Source: Pristionchus mayeri (lineage: Eukaryota; Nematoda; Chromadorea; Rhabditida; Neodiplogasteridae). Taken from it: a stretch of 64,000 nucleotides of DNA. Shown piece by piece: positions 35,870 to 48,851 of the stretch (its first letter is position 1; the number at the start of each line of letters is the position of its first letter). The stretch is taken from contig BTRK01000001.1 in assembly GCA_036245805.1 (NCBI GenBank), forward strand, positions 7,502,001 through 7,566,000. The letters run 5' to 3'. The notes under the pieces were generated by a model. It made no database searches, had not been told where the DNA came from, and was given only the letters and a program-made list of their open reading frames with translations. A program made the translations under genes and the position numbers.

Positions 35870-36900
35870 CGGCTTGTTTAATCTGTCAGAAATGTGCGAG
35901 AAAAGTTGCGTAAAAAGTTGCGTAAAAAGTTCGCGAACTTCTGATTCTCTCCTGTTCGTGTACTCTCTCTCTTTCTCTAACCAGGTCGTTGAAAAGTTCA
36001 CGAACTTTTCGACGAACTATGTTCGAAAATCATACTTTTCTTTTGTTTTACTTATTTTTATAAACTATTTTTGCTTTTAACTTATGACTTCTTATAATGA
36101 CAACCTTCCCTTAGCTGGAATAGCTTCAGAATACAGCGTAGTGAAAGTAAACAGGGTTGGAGTATTTTTTTCGAAAATGGGTCACCACTTTCCCCACCCT
36201 GTAATGCCAAGCTATTCCATCAGAAATAAGTAAAACAAAAGAAAAGTACGAATTTCGAACATAGTTCGTCGAAAAGTTCGTGAACTTTTCAAGGAGCTGC
36301 ATGAAAAGTTAGAGAAAGGCGAGAGAGCACGCGTTCTTGAGAGAGGGAAAAGGAAGCAGTGATTGTTTACTTCCTTTTCCCTCTCTCAAGAATGCGTGCT
36401 CTCTCGCCTTTCTCTAACTTTTCACGCAGCTCCTTGAAAAGTTCGTTAAAAACCGGCATTAATTCGTTCGAAATTCGTACTTTTCTTTTGTTTTACTTAT
36501 TTTTATCAATTATTTTTGCTCTTAACTTATGACTGCGTATAAGAACAACCTTCCCTCTGATGGAATAGCTTGACATTACAGGGTGGGGAAAGTGGTGACC
36601 CATTTTCGAAAAAAATTCTCCAACCGTGTTTACTTTCACTACGCTGTATTCTGAAGCTATTCCAGCTAAGGGAAGGTTGTCATTATAAGAAATCATAAGT
36701 TAAAAGCAAAAATAGTTTATAAAAGTAAGTAAAACAAAAGAAAAGTATGATTTTCGAACACAGTTCGTCGAAAAGTTCGTGAACTTTTCATCGACCTGGT
36801 TAGAGAAAGAGAGAGAGCATGCGAAATGGAGAGAATCAGAAGTTCGCGAACTTTTTACGCAACTTTTTCTCGCACATTTCTGACAGATTAAACAGGCCGA
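35870..36900. mobile_element. 1.03 kb palindromic element
   Basis: CGGCTTGTTTAATCTGTCAG at the left end is mirrored at 36881-36900. Both arms carry repeats of AAAAGTTCG(T/C)GAAC and an inner block CCTTCCCTTAGCTGGAATAG. The very centre (36299-36427) is a hairpin with about 60-bp arms. It lacks an obvious transposase and target duplication. Confidence 0.85.
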
Positions 36901-37377
36901 TTATCTCGCCCTTCAAGCGCACATACTACAAGTGCGTAGTTTTGCATGTTCTTTCGCTTTCACTAACCGGCGTAGAGTGATTCAGAAGCTTCCTCGCTGA
37001 CCAGCCACATATGCAATGTTTTTTGGGCATTGTTTTGATTGCACTCTTTCAGAAATTCCACTACTCCTTCCTAACATGTATATTGGAATATAATCTCTGC
37101 GGTTCTGCAACTTGCGCATGTTCTTTTCACAAAACACTGTGCTGTAAACAATGAAAATTCGACCAACGCTTAATTGTTAGAAATGGAGCTATTCCACGGC
37201 TAATCTGATTTCATCATCATGATCCGAGTTTGCACTTATGTGGTTCTCTATCTCTCCGAGAGTAGAGTGTATGGAATCGAGAAAGTTAATCAATTTATCA
37301 AATATCATCATCATTATCCTTGTTTGCGCGGTGCGAGTTGATGATAACACAGGTCTCCTGAGAGATGGGAGGTGGCG
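36901..37377. other. Short gene-free stretch
   Basis: AT-rich, mixed low-complexity sequence between two palindromes. Nothing else recognised. Confidence 0.4.
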
Positions 37378-38629
37378 TTTGACAAAATGTTCAAAGTGCT
37401 AGGATCTCTTTGAGATTATCAGGGTAGGTTTCCCTAAGGTCCAGGATCTTTTTGTACATACGGATTCCGCGATTTCTCAAAACTGCCTAAAAGCCGGCTC
37501 TGGAAATTTCGAAATTTCAAAAATTCATAAAAAGCTTAACAATTGAGCTAGAATTTCGCTTAAAAAACCAAAATGACCGGCGTTAAGAGTAGAACAACTA
37601 ATATGTTGACACTTTTTTGTGGTGCGAAAAGTCTTAGTTTCGAAAAGTGCAAAAAATCATTTCCTCGATATCATTTTTTCTCATTTTTTCGCCGTCGTGA
37701 AAAATAAAGCTACCTTGCCTCCTGAGATTTTATCAGAATCGTAATCTACACCCTTTTTAACCCCAGGAAAAAAATTTTCAAGAAAATCGAAGGTATAGTA
37801 TTCATCGCTTTTTGGCCTCAAACATGGCGAACCTCGTGTTTTCAAGCAAAATCGAAAATTTCATGATGTCATATTTTAGTAATTATCACTCGTGGACATC
37901 TTTTCTTTCCATTTTCAATGTTTTCTGATTTATTCATACCGATTTCCGTTGAAAAAACCGAAGATTTCAATACTTCATAAAATCATGAAATCTGAGAAAT
38001 TTCGAGAAAAATGTGATTTGAAAAATGTGAAAAAAGTTTTGAAATCTTCAATTTTTCAATGGAAATGTGCAGAAATAGGTCAGTAAACACTGAAAATGGA
38101 AAGAAAAAATATCCACGAGTGATAATTACTTAAATATGACATCATGAAATTTTCGATTTTGCTTGAAAACACGAGGTTCGCCATGTTTGAGGCCAAAAAG
38201 CGATGAATACTATACCTTCGATTTTCTTGAAAATTTTTTTCCTGGGGTAGAAAAGGGTGTAAATTACGATTCTGATAAAATCTCAGGAGGCAAGGTAGCT
38301 TTATTTTTCAGGACGGCGAAAAAATGAGAAAAAATTATGTCGAGGAGATGATTTTTTGCACTTTTCGAAACTAAGGCTTTTCGCACCACAAAATGTGTCA
38401 ACATAATAGTTGTTCTACTCTTTACGCCGGTCATTTTGGTTTTTTAAACGAAATTCTAGCTCAATTGTTAAGCTTTTTATGAATTTTTGAAATTTCGAAA
38501 TTTCCAGAGCCGGCTTTTAGGCAGTTTTGAGAAATCGCGGAATCCGTATGTACAAAAAGATCCTGGACCTTAGGGAAACCTACCCTGATAATCTCAAAGA
38601 GATCCGAGCACTTTGAACATTTTGTCAAA
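37378..38629. mobile_element. 1.25 kb palindrome
   Basis: Ends TTTGACAAAATGTTC and GAACATTTTGTCAAA; the arms of about 520-600 bp are nearly perfect mirror images around 38003. Examples are GATCTTTTTGTACATACGG on the left and its complement at 38546. No coding content. The few differences between arms suggest a young element or arm-to-arm gene conversion. Confidence 0.9.
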
Positions 38630-41613
38630 GTGGGGTCTCGATTTCATGCAATCTCTCAGAAGACGTGTGATAATAGAGCAGTCGGGCTAAGTGAATGCCG
38701 AAAACATTTCCCTACCCTCCCTACCGTCTACCTGTCCTTATCCCATTCGCACTATTTTTGTAGTAAATTCTTAAAGTTTGTTGTCGCACTACCATCGAAT
38801 TCGTAGTAAGCCGTTCGAAAATGGCATTTTCTTACTTCCTTATGTTCTTGCGTACTCAGCTCCAAGCATACGGTTATTGTTCTTGAGATCGGACGGTTCA
38901 TCTCCAACATCTGATCCTTGCAGGGTCGGATGGATGATCATTGATCGTTGATCACTCCTCCCCCTCCTCCATCCTCATCCTCCTCTCGCGATGCTCTCTC
39001 CTCCTTGCGGTGGCTCGAGACGCGCATCGAGACGAGGCTCCGACTTCTTCTCCTTCAGCGGTCAGTATTTTAATTATAATAGTTGTAATACTGTTTTTAC
39101 GTAAATTGTTATTTTATCCTACTATCAATATCGTCTACAGTGCCCTGTGAACAATTTACCGAACTATTCAGCACGCATAAAACACATTTGGAAGCTCAAA
39201 ATTTATAACCGGCATAGATCATGGGCAACAACTTTCAACCCAACACATTTCGCTCTATAGATTTTTTTGCGACTGCAACCTTCGGTGTAAGCGATTCGAA
39301 TAGTCTCAACGTGTTTAGTGAAGTGCCCGAAGCATAAATGACACTGCAATATGTTTAAAAATCTTCTTCATGATTCGGCAATTTTTAAAATTATTCCGGT
39401 TGGTTAATCAGCGTTTTCAAGGTTCCAGTGCTCTGCTTTCATTCTCATCCCATCAGATTCCTCAGAATCCTCCGTAAATCTCCCCCATTGTTTGCCCATC
39501 ACATCATGAGACGCGTAAAGCCCGCCCCGCACCCAGAGATTACACGAAATGGTCCCTTCGTTCTGCATACTCTCTCACTGGTTATATTGGTTAGAGTGCA
39601 CGCAAAAAGCATGGAGTCATTTCTTGCAAAGCCACCCCGCCCCGCACCCGAGGCAAACAGGAAATACAGAACTGAAGGCCGTATTTTAGAATTTGAGAGT
39701 CGGGTAACAGTTTCCATATTTCCCATGCGCTTTGCCAAAGAGAAATTGAAGGCCCAGAATGAGCATAGCATTGGACATCTGGTCGAAAATCTTTCAACAA
39801 ATTTCAGTACCAATTCGACTGATTAGCTATGTTTCAGCAGCACTTTGAAAACATGCTGATCCTTGAAGAAAACGATAGTCGCATGAGTCCTATTCAAAAC
39901 TAATCAAAATTATATGTTATTAATTGTTTTTCAATCAAATGATATCTCGACTTCTAAAAGTAGGTTAGGCAATTCACTTGACCCCAATTTTTAGTTTTAC
40001 CTAGCAGGATATTACATCATGTGATTTGACCTTCGAAATATTTTCTCAATCCCCAAAATAGTGAATTTTCTTGGTTCTATGCATTTACGACCCCGATACT
40101 ATTATATTAGTGGTAAACTGTTTTACTGACCCGGAAAGGGAACTAAATCTGATAAAACAAGGGATACCAAAGTTGATCTTCGGATCTCCTCTTCCTCTTC
40201 CTTATCTGGTTTGCGATTCCGGGAAGCCCGAGGCAGCACAGGATTGGAATTGAAACAGAGACAAAGGCGGATGGAAAAACAAGACAGAGAAAAGAGTGAT
40301 GTGCTGACTCTCTCTAGTTTTTCGCCGGCTAGAGAGAGCGAGAGAGTGTGGAAACTGAAGAGACGCAGACCAACGCTCCGAGAAACCCTTTATTTTCGGA
40401 GCACTCTCTCGACGGCTATGAGAAACTAGAGAGCGAGAGAAATGGGAACAGAAAGGAGGGGAACGAGACTGTATGGCGTTTGCTTTCAGCTGTATTTCCT
40501 AGAATTGCAGCAAACATAGACATAAATAAGAGGCGGGTTTTAGTACGGCATCTGTTGCATATTTTATAGATTCTGTTGCGGGTTTTGCAGCTGCCGCACC
40601 AGACGTGCTATTCTTACTTCCTGTTGTTGCTTAGCAGAAAAAAAAACTTCCATCTGATTAAAATGACTGAAAAAAGAGCAGTGTATGTATCGGTGTGATC
40701 GCAGAATTTAGATATGCTTCAGCGTCTCTTCATTCGCTAGCCCATGTTCTTGTTGCTGCTCGCCCTTGTCTCACAACAAAACCAATAATTTTATCTGTTG
40801 TCAGAGCGTTTTGAAATCATTCGAAAATCTTTTGCACAGCATTCCTTCCAGTATATTTATCGCGCATGATTAGCACATCACTTGTCTCCTGTCCATTCAA
40901 GACCTCATCTCAGTCATTAACCTGATTGCAATAATAACTGTGGTCACCAGAACTGCTCGAATGGTTTTGAGCGGAAAGAAAACAGCTGTTCTGAAGGGCG
41001 CTCGGCCAGACTCGGACCACATCCGATTTCGAGCATCGAGTTCTGGTAAAATGAGCACGAACTTGCTCGAGATCTGTAGATTTATATCTCCGGTCATGGT
41101 TTTCTACATTGAATTCTAAAATTTGCAAAGTAGCCGACTAGTAACTAAGCAAATTCAAAACGCTGAGAGTGAGAACAGTGGACATAGAGTAGGATAATTT
41201 ACTACTTGGTTACTTTTCAAATCTTTTGTGATTTATTTTCGTGTTATCGCCTTCAACTTCCAGATTGGGTTAGTTGCTGAAGTTCGTATCCCAAGATGGT
41301 TGAGTAATTATATTTGCTAAAAACTAACATTAAATATCTTGCCAGCCCTGCTTTTCTAGGTGCTCCGTGTTATTTGTCGGAATATCTCCTGACTCGTCTG
41401 CAAAAACGAGCTAAGCCTCAAGGCACTAATGCCTGAGGCGCATAGCCAAATGTCCGCCATCATTACTCACATCCATGCTCTCATAACATCGTTTCTAGCC
41501 TGGCGTCCTCACCCCTTCCCCGAATAATATCAGAATAATAATCATATCGAATAATACCCGAACTCTCGGAAAATATCTGGAGTCAACTGCTATAGTGCGG
41601 CTTTTAGGACTAA
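38630..41613. other. Gene-free stretch
   Basis: Scattered CT/GA hairpins (near 39560-39600 and 40305-40440), no splice-bounded coding block. The frame at 39428-39826 (132 codons) overlaps these repeats and shows no motif. A block at 41440-41525 is repeated at 41838-41910 on the other side of the MITE. Confidence 0.5.
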
Positions 41614-41832
41614 TGCCGTGAAAATATCTTGGGTGGAACTTTTAAATTTGAATTCCCGCAATTGCGTATCTCGGCTCCTAGTAGAGCTAGCGAATTGAAA
41701 ATTGGATTACGGGGTGTAAAAAGGTTTTACACCCCACTGGCCAATTTTCAAGTTGCTAGCTCAACTGGGAGCCGAGATACGCAATTGCGGGAATTCAAAT
41801 TTAAAAGTTCCACCCAAGATATTTTCACGGCA
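41614..41832. mobile_element. Harbinger/Tourist-like MITE
   Basis: A 219-bp palindrome with ends TGCCGTGAAAATATC and GATATTTTCACGGCA, flanked by TAA at 41611-41613 and 41833-41835. The arms match for about 100 bp around a loop near 41720. A 3-bp TAA duplication and this size are typical of PIF/Harbinger MITEs. Confidence 0.8.
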
Positions 41833-43301
41833 TAAGGCGTATGTCTGTCATCATCCACACATTCATGCTCTCATAACATCGTTTCCATCCTGTCGTGCCT
41901 CACCCCGGAATAACTCTCTTTGTTGCACTACCCCCGGCTGGAAACCAGAGAAAGCGCATGATATCTGGTATGCACAGAATGTTCTTTCTCCTTTTCCGCT
42001 CTCTGGATTCTCCTGATTTCACACGCTCTCTCATTGATCATATAGACGAGAGAGCACGCGAAATTAAGAAACGCCCTTTTCCGAGCCTTCTCACCTGTAA
42101 ATTTCCGCCTCGGTAGACCCCAATCTCTTCGTTTCGTGTGCTATTTCGTTGCTCAAAACGGCGAGAGAGCGTGGAGAACGAAGAGAGTCCGGTACGCCCC
42201 CTGCGGTTTGTTTAGCCCTTCCTGCCTCTCTCTGCTTTCATTTCACCTCCTTCCTCATTTTTCTTTTCCTTCCTCGCTTCCAGAGCTTCTCAAAAACAGG
42301 TACGCCTTGTCAGCTCGGAGATGTTAGGGAAACGAGGCAATGGTCTCTTCATTTTACGAACTCTCTAGCCGCTCGATCTATAGAGATAAATTGTCGAATG
42401 AAGAGAGTGCGGTATCGTCTCTCGGACTCTACCATTTGAGAGGTTGATTCACACGATTGTGCATATCTTTAGAGTCCGCAATCATCGCTCGATTAGCCAA
42501 GAAAGTGTTTAGAAAGAAGAGGCGATTACCCGGGTTACATATTTTCCCATAGGCATGGGTACCATAATAGAGAAGGCAAAAGGCTAGACGCGAGAGGCAG
42601 TTTTGACAGGTCTGAAAAGGGTGAATAGGCACAGGAGAGAGCGTTTAGACCCGCTAAGTCGTATTCCGGAGTTATCGGTTATAGAGCTATTCTTGTCTGA
42701 ATTTGATCGGGGATTCCGAGAAGCGAACTGAATTGCTTAGCATTGCTTCGTACTTTGTGTTTCAGTGGCGTTATTAGGGCTTGTCGTTGCTTGCTTATTC
42801 GATTTCAGATATCGAGACGGTCTAAAAAAAAATTTAAAACAAACCCTTAGAATATGTATTAGGCAAATCATTGATTAATCTTGAAAACTTCTCAATTTCA
42901 AAGACCATTCTTCCCTCTGGAGTCCTCGATTCGAAATCGTTCATGAGTCCTTTTTTCGGGTACATTAGTAAAGAGGAGCGCTCTTTACCCGCAATCTCAA
43001 CCTTATTTTATTTTTATCTCACACCCTCTCTCGGCGGTGAGACAGGAAGGAGAGCCTCAGAATGAAGAGATTCGAGGAATGGCCTGACTCTCTCCAAATC
43101 AAATACTCTCTCATCGATCAGAGTGCGCGAGAGTGTATGATATGAAGAGAGCGAGAACATTGCTCAGGGATTCATTTCATGCCAAGCCATCCCTAACATG
43201 GAGAGAGTCGTGAATCTTAGCCGTCTGTAGAGTAGGGATTGCTCAGCGAGGAAAAATTTCCATTCTGCCCGCACTATCACAGCTATGACCAGCTAGGGAG
43301 C
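41833..43301. other. Gene-free stretch with decayed hairpins
   Basis: A partial family A-like hairpin covers about 42335-42430 (CTCTTCATTTTACGAACTC, then GAATGAAGAGAGTGCGGTATCG). Another CT/GA hairpin is at 43085-43155. No gene is supported. Confidence 0.5.
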
Positions 43302-43389
43302 AGCTAGGTCGGATGAGAAGTTTGAAGTCATGCCGCCTTTGACATATGAAAGTCGGCATGACGTCATAGTTCTCATCCGATCTAGTGCC
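43302..43389. mobile_element. Family C hairpin MITE
   Basis: Inverted arms CTAGGTCGGATGAGAA and TTCTCATCCGATCTAG enclose an inner stem with GGCATGACGTCATAG. Flanking CCAGCTAGGGAGCA occurs on both sides (43290 and 43390), longer than a normal target duplication. It is the same family as 57082-57168, with the palindromic TGACGTCA in the stem. Confidence 0.8.
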
Positions 43390-45306
43390 CAGCTAGGGAG
43401 CACACATATTTTGAAGAAAGCTTCTTGCGATGTCGTCCTTTAGGAGAGTTGAAGAACCATCCTCATGCTCAGCCCTCTTGCTTGTAAGACAGACAATGAT
43501 GTTAGAAAGAGGCTGTCTGCCCAGTTCGCAGAAGAGGATTCTGAGAGCCATTGTTTTCTTCTCCAACAGTCTAGTGAATTATGCATCCCACGTTCCTTCG
43601 CAGTGCTAGTTCGCAATTCGGTTTTTGCTTTCAAACCAGTGCCGAACTTAGCCAAGTCTATTCATATCGTCCTTTCTATTATTTTTCTCCTATTTCCCTC
43701 CATCTGATTAGACACTGCAAGGCCTACGGAGGGATATGCCGATTTATGCTTCTTTTTCGCACCCACTAGCCATGAACAATATAGCCTTGAGCAGTGCGAT
43801 TGTCGCGAGAGAAAGCCATGGACTGCCAGCACCAGTCGTTTCCTTGTCTGGCTCTCCTCCTTTCTTGTAATCTCTAGTTTCTCTGACTGTCTGCCTCTCC
43901 TCTTTTCCCGTACTCTCTCGCATTCTCTGACCAACAAAGACGTAAAGGATGGAAGGAAGAGGACGTATTTCGCCTACCAGTGCTCTCTGGTATGGCATAT
44001 TGACGAAATAGTGCTCAGGCTGGAGAAACGGAGCCAATCTCAGTCGTCGGCCCCACAAGTGCCTCATTTGTATGAATGTAGCGGAGTGAATGTGTCACCT
44101 CTCGTCGGAGAATGGGTAGTTGAGAGATATATGGCTTGTCTGCCGGACACTACTTGGAGTGTCCTTTTCCAGGCCCATTTCGCTTGCAGTAACGTTCCCT
44201 TGAAGCACTTTGGACAGCAGGGTTACGTAGTCCTAGCAGTAGTCGGCCTCACCGCACTATGTACACCACCTAGCGTAGTCGTTCACGACTGTAAAATCGC
44301 TTGACGTGGCTGCACCTTTACCTTTTACCTTTTTTTTCGCTTGCAGTAGCAGATCTAGTGCGAATTTAGGGGGAGAAACGGGAAAGATCAGATAACTGTA
44401 TTTCACATTTTACCGGCGTTCGCAATGAACAGTTAGGCTGATTTAACTGTTTGTTTTTGAAAGATTTTCCATATTACAATCACATTCCTTGATATTCTTT
44501 CTTCGAGAGACTCGCATATTGTAACAAGCTGTGTATCTCTCTCCTCACTCCTCGCGGTGTTCTCATTCAGAAGTATCGGCTTACGCTCGAACTAGTGCTG
44601 CCAGTAGTAATGGGATGGGTCTCTTCTCTTCTCACCTGCCTGCTATGTCACCGTTCTAGCCAGTGAGAGAGCACGCAGTATGAAGAGAGTCAAGTCATAA
44701 CAGAAAGCAGTGACGTCAATTGCGGTCGCAATCACCTAAATCAACTTAAAAATTGAACAAAAATGTTTGTAATCGTTTTCATCGATCGATCAACGTCGCA
44801 TTATTTTAATTCCAAATTTAGGATTGTTAATTATATAAAAAAATCGTTATTTTAGATTCTCTGATAGTATGTTTCAAGCACTCTTCAAAATCCGGCGAGT
44901 TGCTCTGACGCCAATAGCACTCGCATTCGCTGGGTCTAGATACAATTATTTATGTATTTTGATATTGCGCATTTATTGCAACTCTTGAAGACATCTTTTA
45001 CATGTTTTGCTCTTGGCAATCATTCAGGGCAGAATGTATGCGAAATGCAGCAATGCTTTAGTAGAGCGTTTTCTGTATCAAAACCAAAATCGCTGTGTCG
45101 ATTTAGCGAATTCGCAGTATTTGTGCCTAAAATGGGCTCTCGGAAACGCACGTTCCTTGATCTCTAAAAATCGCAGACATTGACCCTATTCTGCACTCAT
45201 TTTGGGATCTCAGAGCTCCCACACAAATGCAGATTTCGTGCTATAATCTACACAATTTCGCCGCCGTTTCCGGATCGCATTAGAGGGAACGCTACAAACT
45301 GGTGAT
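43390..45306. other. Gene-free stretch
   Basis: Mixed unique sequence and CT/GA fragments. Two + strand frames (43465-43707, 44011-44304) are open but lack splice signals and motifs. The block around 44210-44330 (GCTTGACGTGGCTGCA...) has a decayed relative near 52575-52670. Confidence 0.45.
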
Positions 45307-45399
45307 GGTCTGACTCTCCTCGTTTTGCACACTCTCTCACAGGTTAGAGAAGACGAGAGAACACGCAAAATTAAGAGAGTTAGACGACCACTGCCACAA
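45307..45399. repeat. CT/GA hairpin, family B
   Basis: Arms GGTCTGACTCTCCTCGTTTT and AAAATTAAGAGAGTTAGACG pair around AGGTTAGAGAAGACG. It belongs to the same family as the near-perfect hairpin at 58466-58542 and many decayed copies between 28 and 52 kb. Confidence 0.75.
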
Positions 45400-48300
45400 A
45401 CTGCGGGATGGCTTGGAAATCTATGACTCTCTTTTTTCTGCGCGCTCTATATCCGGTATGCTCAACGAGTTAGCACGCAGTATGAAGAGAGACATTTCTT
45501 GCGGAGACATCCCTCCATTTTCTACACACATTCACGCTCCATCTAACCTCTCAGATTCTCTCAATTCTTCGTGCTCTCTCTCCTTGTCAAACCCAGTGAT
45601 TTCTAGTATATCTACAGTTTCCTGCTTGTAGTAAGCTTCCAGTGATCATCACATATTCATGTTTACTATGTAGATTTCTACCTGCGTCACATATTTCTGG
45701 GGATCTAGCCATTCGACTACAGTATGCTTGAAAGTATCGTCCGCGTGAGTCATGTGTCAGCATCGTGATCGGCGCTTGAGCTAAGTGTCGAGACTCTCTT
45801 CAGTTTCTACACTCTTTCGTAGGTCAGACAGTGATAGAGAAATCGAGAGAGCGAGAGGGCGATCCCATGTCCGCCCGCGTATACATTGAATGCAGATGTC
45901 TGGCAATCCCTTCTCGCGTGGAAAAGGTGCAATTGGGAATAGGAGCACTCTCTCATGTTTGCATACTCTCTCTCCAGTCAGAGAAAGCGAGAGATAACGC
46001 GGTTTGGAGAGGGTCAGAGAAACGGAGAAAGGGAGAGCATCCCTATTCTCTCCCATTCTATCCTGCCGTTTTATCGGCTGAGAGATATTTGTCGTCGTTG
46101 GGGATGTGTAGATGTGGATGCGCCTTCCGGCACTCTTCCGAATTTCCATGGTTGCTCCTGAATTTCATAGTGAGAGCCGTGAAATGGGAGAGGTTCCGGT
46201 GAGAAGCGCGATGCTAGACACGTTTCCGGACCTACTTTTTTCCCTTCCAGAATACGTGCATCTTTCGATACTCTCCATTTTTCTTTTTTCGATACATAGT
46301 GAATCATTACCAGTGCTGAAGTTCAGCATAATCTGGAAATGAGTTGAGAGCGCGATGCTAGACACGTTTCCGACTCTAATTTCGTCCGGAAATGTAGGAC
46401 TCATCAAGTTTGCGATGCGCTGCAGTGTTTTGGGACTGATCACAAGTTCGTCGTCCTAATTTACCAGCACAGGTCGGATGAGAACCCACCGGATGAAAAC
46501 CAAAAGACGTACTCGTCAACAGTACTTTCGCAGTACCTTCCCACACCGTCATAACCTCTTCCGCGAAAATACTACAGGGTACTATTTTTGGTACTCATCC
46601 GGTGGGCTTTCATCCGGCCTGGTGCCTAATATACATCGCCCGCTGTAGTATGACCTTCCAGTTCAACTTCTATTCGATTTTATTTCTAATTTGTATCACT
46701 TTATTATTTAAGTTTTCATCATTACTTAATTCCATGTGTTCAACAGATTGAAATGTGTAATAGTGATCTAGTAATCGAATTTGCACGCGAGCACTTTTGT
46801 ACAACTCCTTCCGAGAACGAAAAAAATAGTGCAATTTATCGTTCTATGCAATCGATATATCGAGTTCCAAGTTTAGAACTCATCATCGTTATTCCTGTGC
46901 AAATTGCACCTAGCTGTGCACTTCTTCTGCACAGAAGCCCTTCAAAGATCTCCGATCACCTCTCTGACCTATTTTCTGCCCCGCCGAACCCTCTTCAGCA
47001 TCACTTGAGGGGGCGCGCTCTTAAGGGCCGTGTTTTCCCCCGCCGTTTCTCATCTATTCCAATCTCATCTCCCTCTCCGGGGTCCAATCGGGTTCCCATT
47101 TCGGAGGAGGGGCACCCGAAACGCGACGGCCCCAAATGAGATAAGACACGGATTTGGGCAGCGACCGAGGGGGCAGCGAGACTGCTCTCTCACTTTTGCG
47201 TGCTCTCTCGTCCGTCGGAGAGATGACATAGTATGGAAACCGGAGAGAGCGCAGTCTTCATTCGTCCGGTCTCTCGATTTCACGTGCTCTCTCGCTCAAG
47301 GTGGTAGGCGAGAGAGTATGGGGAATGGGGAGGGTACAGGGCTCACTTGATTTAGACGTGTCTTTCTTCTTGTTCTTCTTCTTCTACTGTTGGTCGCTGC
47401 TTCTGCAATGTGATTAGAAGCGGGAGCGAAATTGCGAGAGGAGCCGGCTTTTAAAAGGCGGAAATGCTGGCTAAAGTGGATATGGGAGTACTCTGGAGGG
47501 AGTTCGAAGACCAATTCACGCAGTGCTTGCACTAGAATCAAGTGAACCTAGAGCAGACCAATCATAAATCTCCCCTTAACGCGAGGTACCTAGCCACCCA
47601 GAGTACTTCATAGATTACCGCCCAGGTTGTTAAAAAACAAGAGAATAGTAGGGACCTGAATTTCATTCTAGGTTTCTTAGTATGGTGTTGTTCTGATTTT
47701 TCGTTATACGGATTACACATTGAGTTTCATCCTTAATTTATTGCGCGAGTGGGTCACTCTATTTCGATAAGACGGCAGCACTTCGTCCAATAATCTTAAA
47801 AATTGTCAAATTTTTGAACCATCGGTGCGATTCAGAATATTTAGCTGGAAGATTAGTGCTGGCCATGCCTATAAACATTTTTCATTAGATCTTGTTTCCA
47901 TGATCTTCCTTGTCTTCTGTTGTTGGCTTTTCCGTAAGGGATCAGTGTGATCAGGCTCCCGCTCCGCCTCTCACTTGTCCATCGATTCAGATGGAGAAAG
48001 CACAATCACTAGTCTATGGCGACAGTAACGTGAAATGTATTCTCTGTTAGACCAGCTCTATTCAGCGTTGGTAGGCGAAATTGGAATTCGTATCTCTCAA
48101 TAGATCGATAGATGGGAGTAGCCTCACAAGAGCCAATACAAATCGACAGCTTCTCATCGTGAGAGACCAGGGAAAATCAGTTCTCATTTTATGTGCTCCT
48201 ACCCAGTGTAGAGTGCCGTGAACTAATGGCCACCTTTCCCTGCGTGATTGAAACACCGCAATTTCTTTCGAATCTCGGGAGAGAAAACGCTAGGATTTCT

Positions 48301-48598
48301 TTTCTCGTGATCTCCGAAGCAGCTTTGAGGAGATAATTATCATTTTCATTTTGCTCGTTTTCATAGTTTCAGAGTGTTCCGTGTGGAACAATATTCTTCT
48401 TGACTCTTTCATTGCGGGAAATTGTGAGATTGTAACAAGTGTTTGAAAATTTTAGGCGGTTAGAAGTCCAGGTGTAAGAGGAGAAGCTCGGAAGATGTCT
48501 CACTCGTGTAACACTATCACTTGGTCAATGGTCCTTAGTTAGTGCACTTCACCTGCTCTGATACTGACATTGACACTCACCTAGCAGTGCTCCCCGAG
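45400..48598. other. Gene-free stretch, many hairpins
   Basis: Family B-like hairpins at about 45425-45495, 45790-45860, 45945-46010 and 47180-47320. A family C variant with longer inner arms lies at about 46465-46622 (GGTCGGATGAGAAC... to CATCCGGCCTGGTGCC). Bases 46980-47150 are GC-rich and might be promoter-like, with no other support. No gene is supported. Confidence 0.5.
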
Positions 48599-48851
48599 GG
48601 CATTAGGTCGGATGATATTCTTCCGGATGATGACCAACATTAGAACTAGGGTTTTCTTATTGGAAAATTTTTGTATCATTTTCAGAAATGTTTCACGTGC
48701 ACTATACATATGACATATATAGCGCACATGAAGCATATCTGAAAATGATTCAAATATTTTCCAATAAGAGAACCTTAATTAGAACCCTTCTGTAGCATTA
48801 TCACATCATCTGGAATGTTACCATCCGACGGTGATTATTCGACCTAGTGCC
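48599..48851. mobile_element. Family C element interrupted by a family D MITE
   Basis: Ends GGCATTAGGTCGGAT and CGACCTAGTGCC; flanks TCCCCGAG (48591-48598) and TCTCCGAG (48852-48859), an 8-bp duplication with one mismatch. The family D MITE at 48647-48777 lies inside it. Confidence 0.75.
48647..48777. mobile_element. hAT-like MITE, family D copy 2
   Basis: 131 bp, from TAGGGTTTTCTTATTGGAAA to CCAATAAGAGAACCTTA, flanked exactly by ATTAGAAC (48639-48646 and 48778-48785). The inside is the same CACGTGCACTATACATATGA palindrome as at 5004-5123. Because both its duplications lie inside the family C element, it is the younger insertion. Confidence 0.9.

Noticed and set aside
45781..46202. Pair of 120-codon frames on opposite strands
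   Set aside because: Both come from CT/GA hairpin DNA, which lacks stops by composition.
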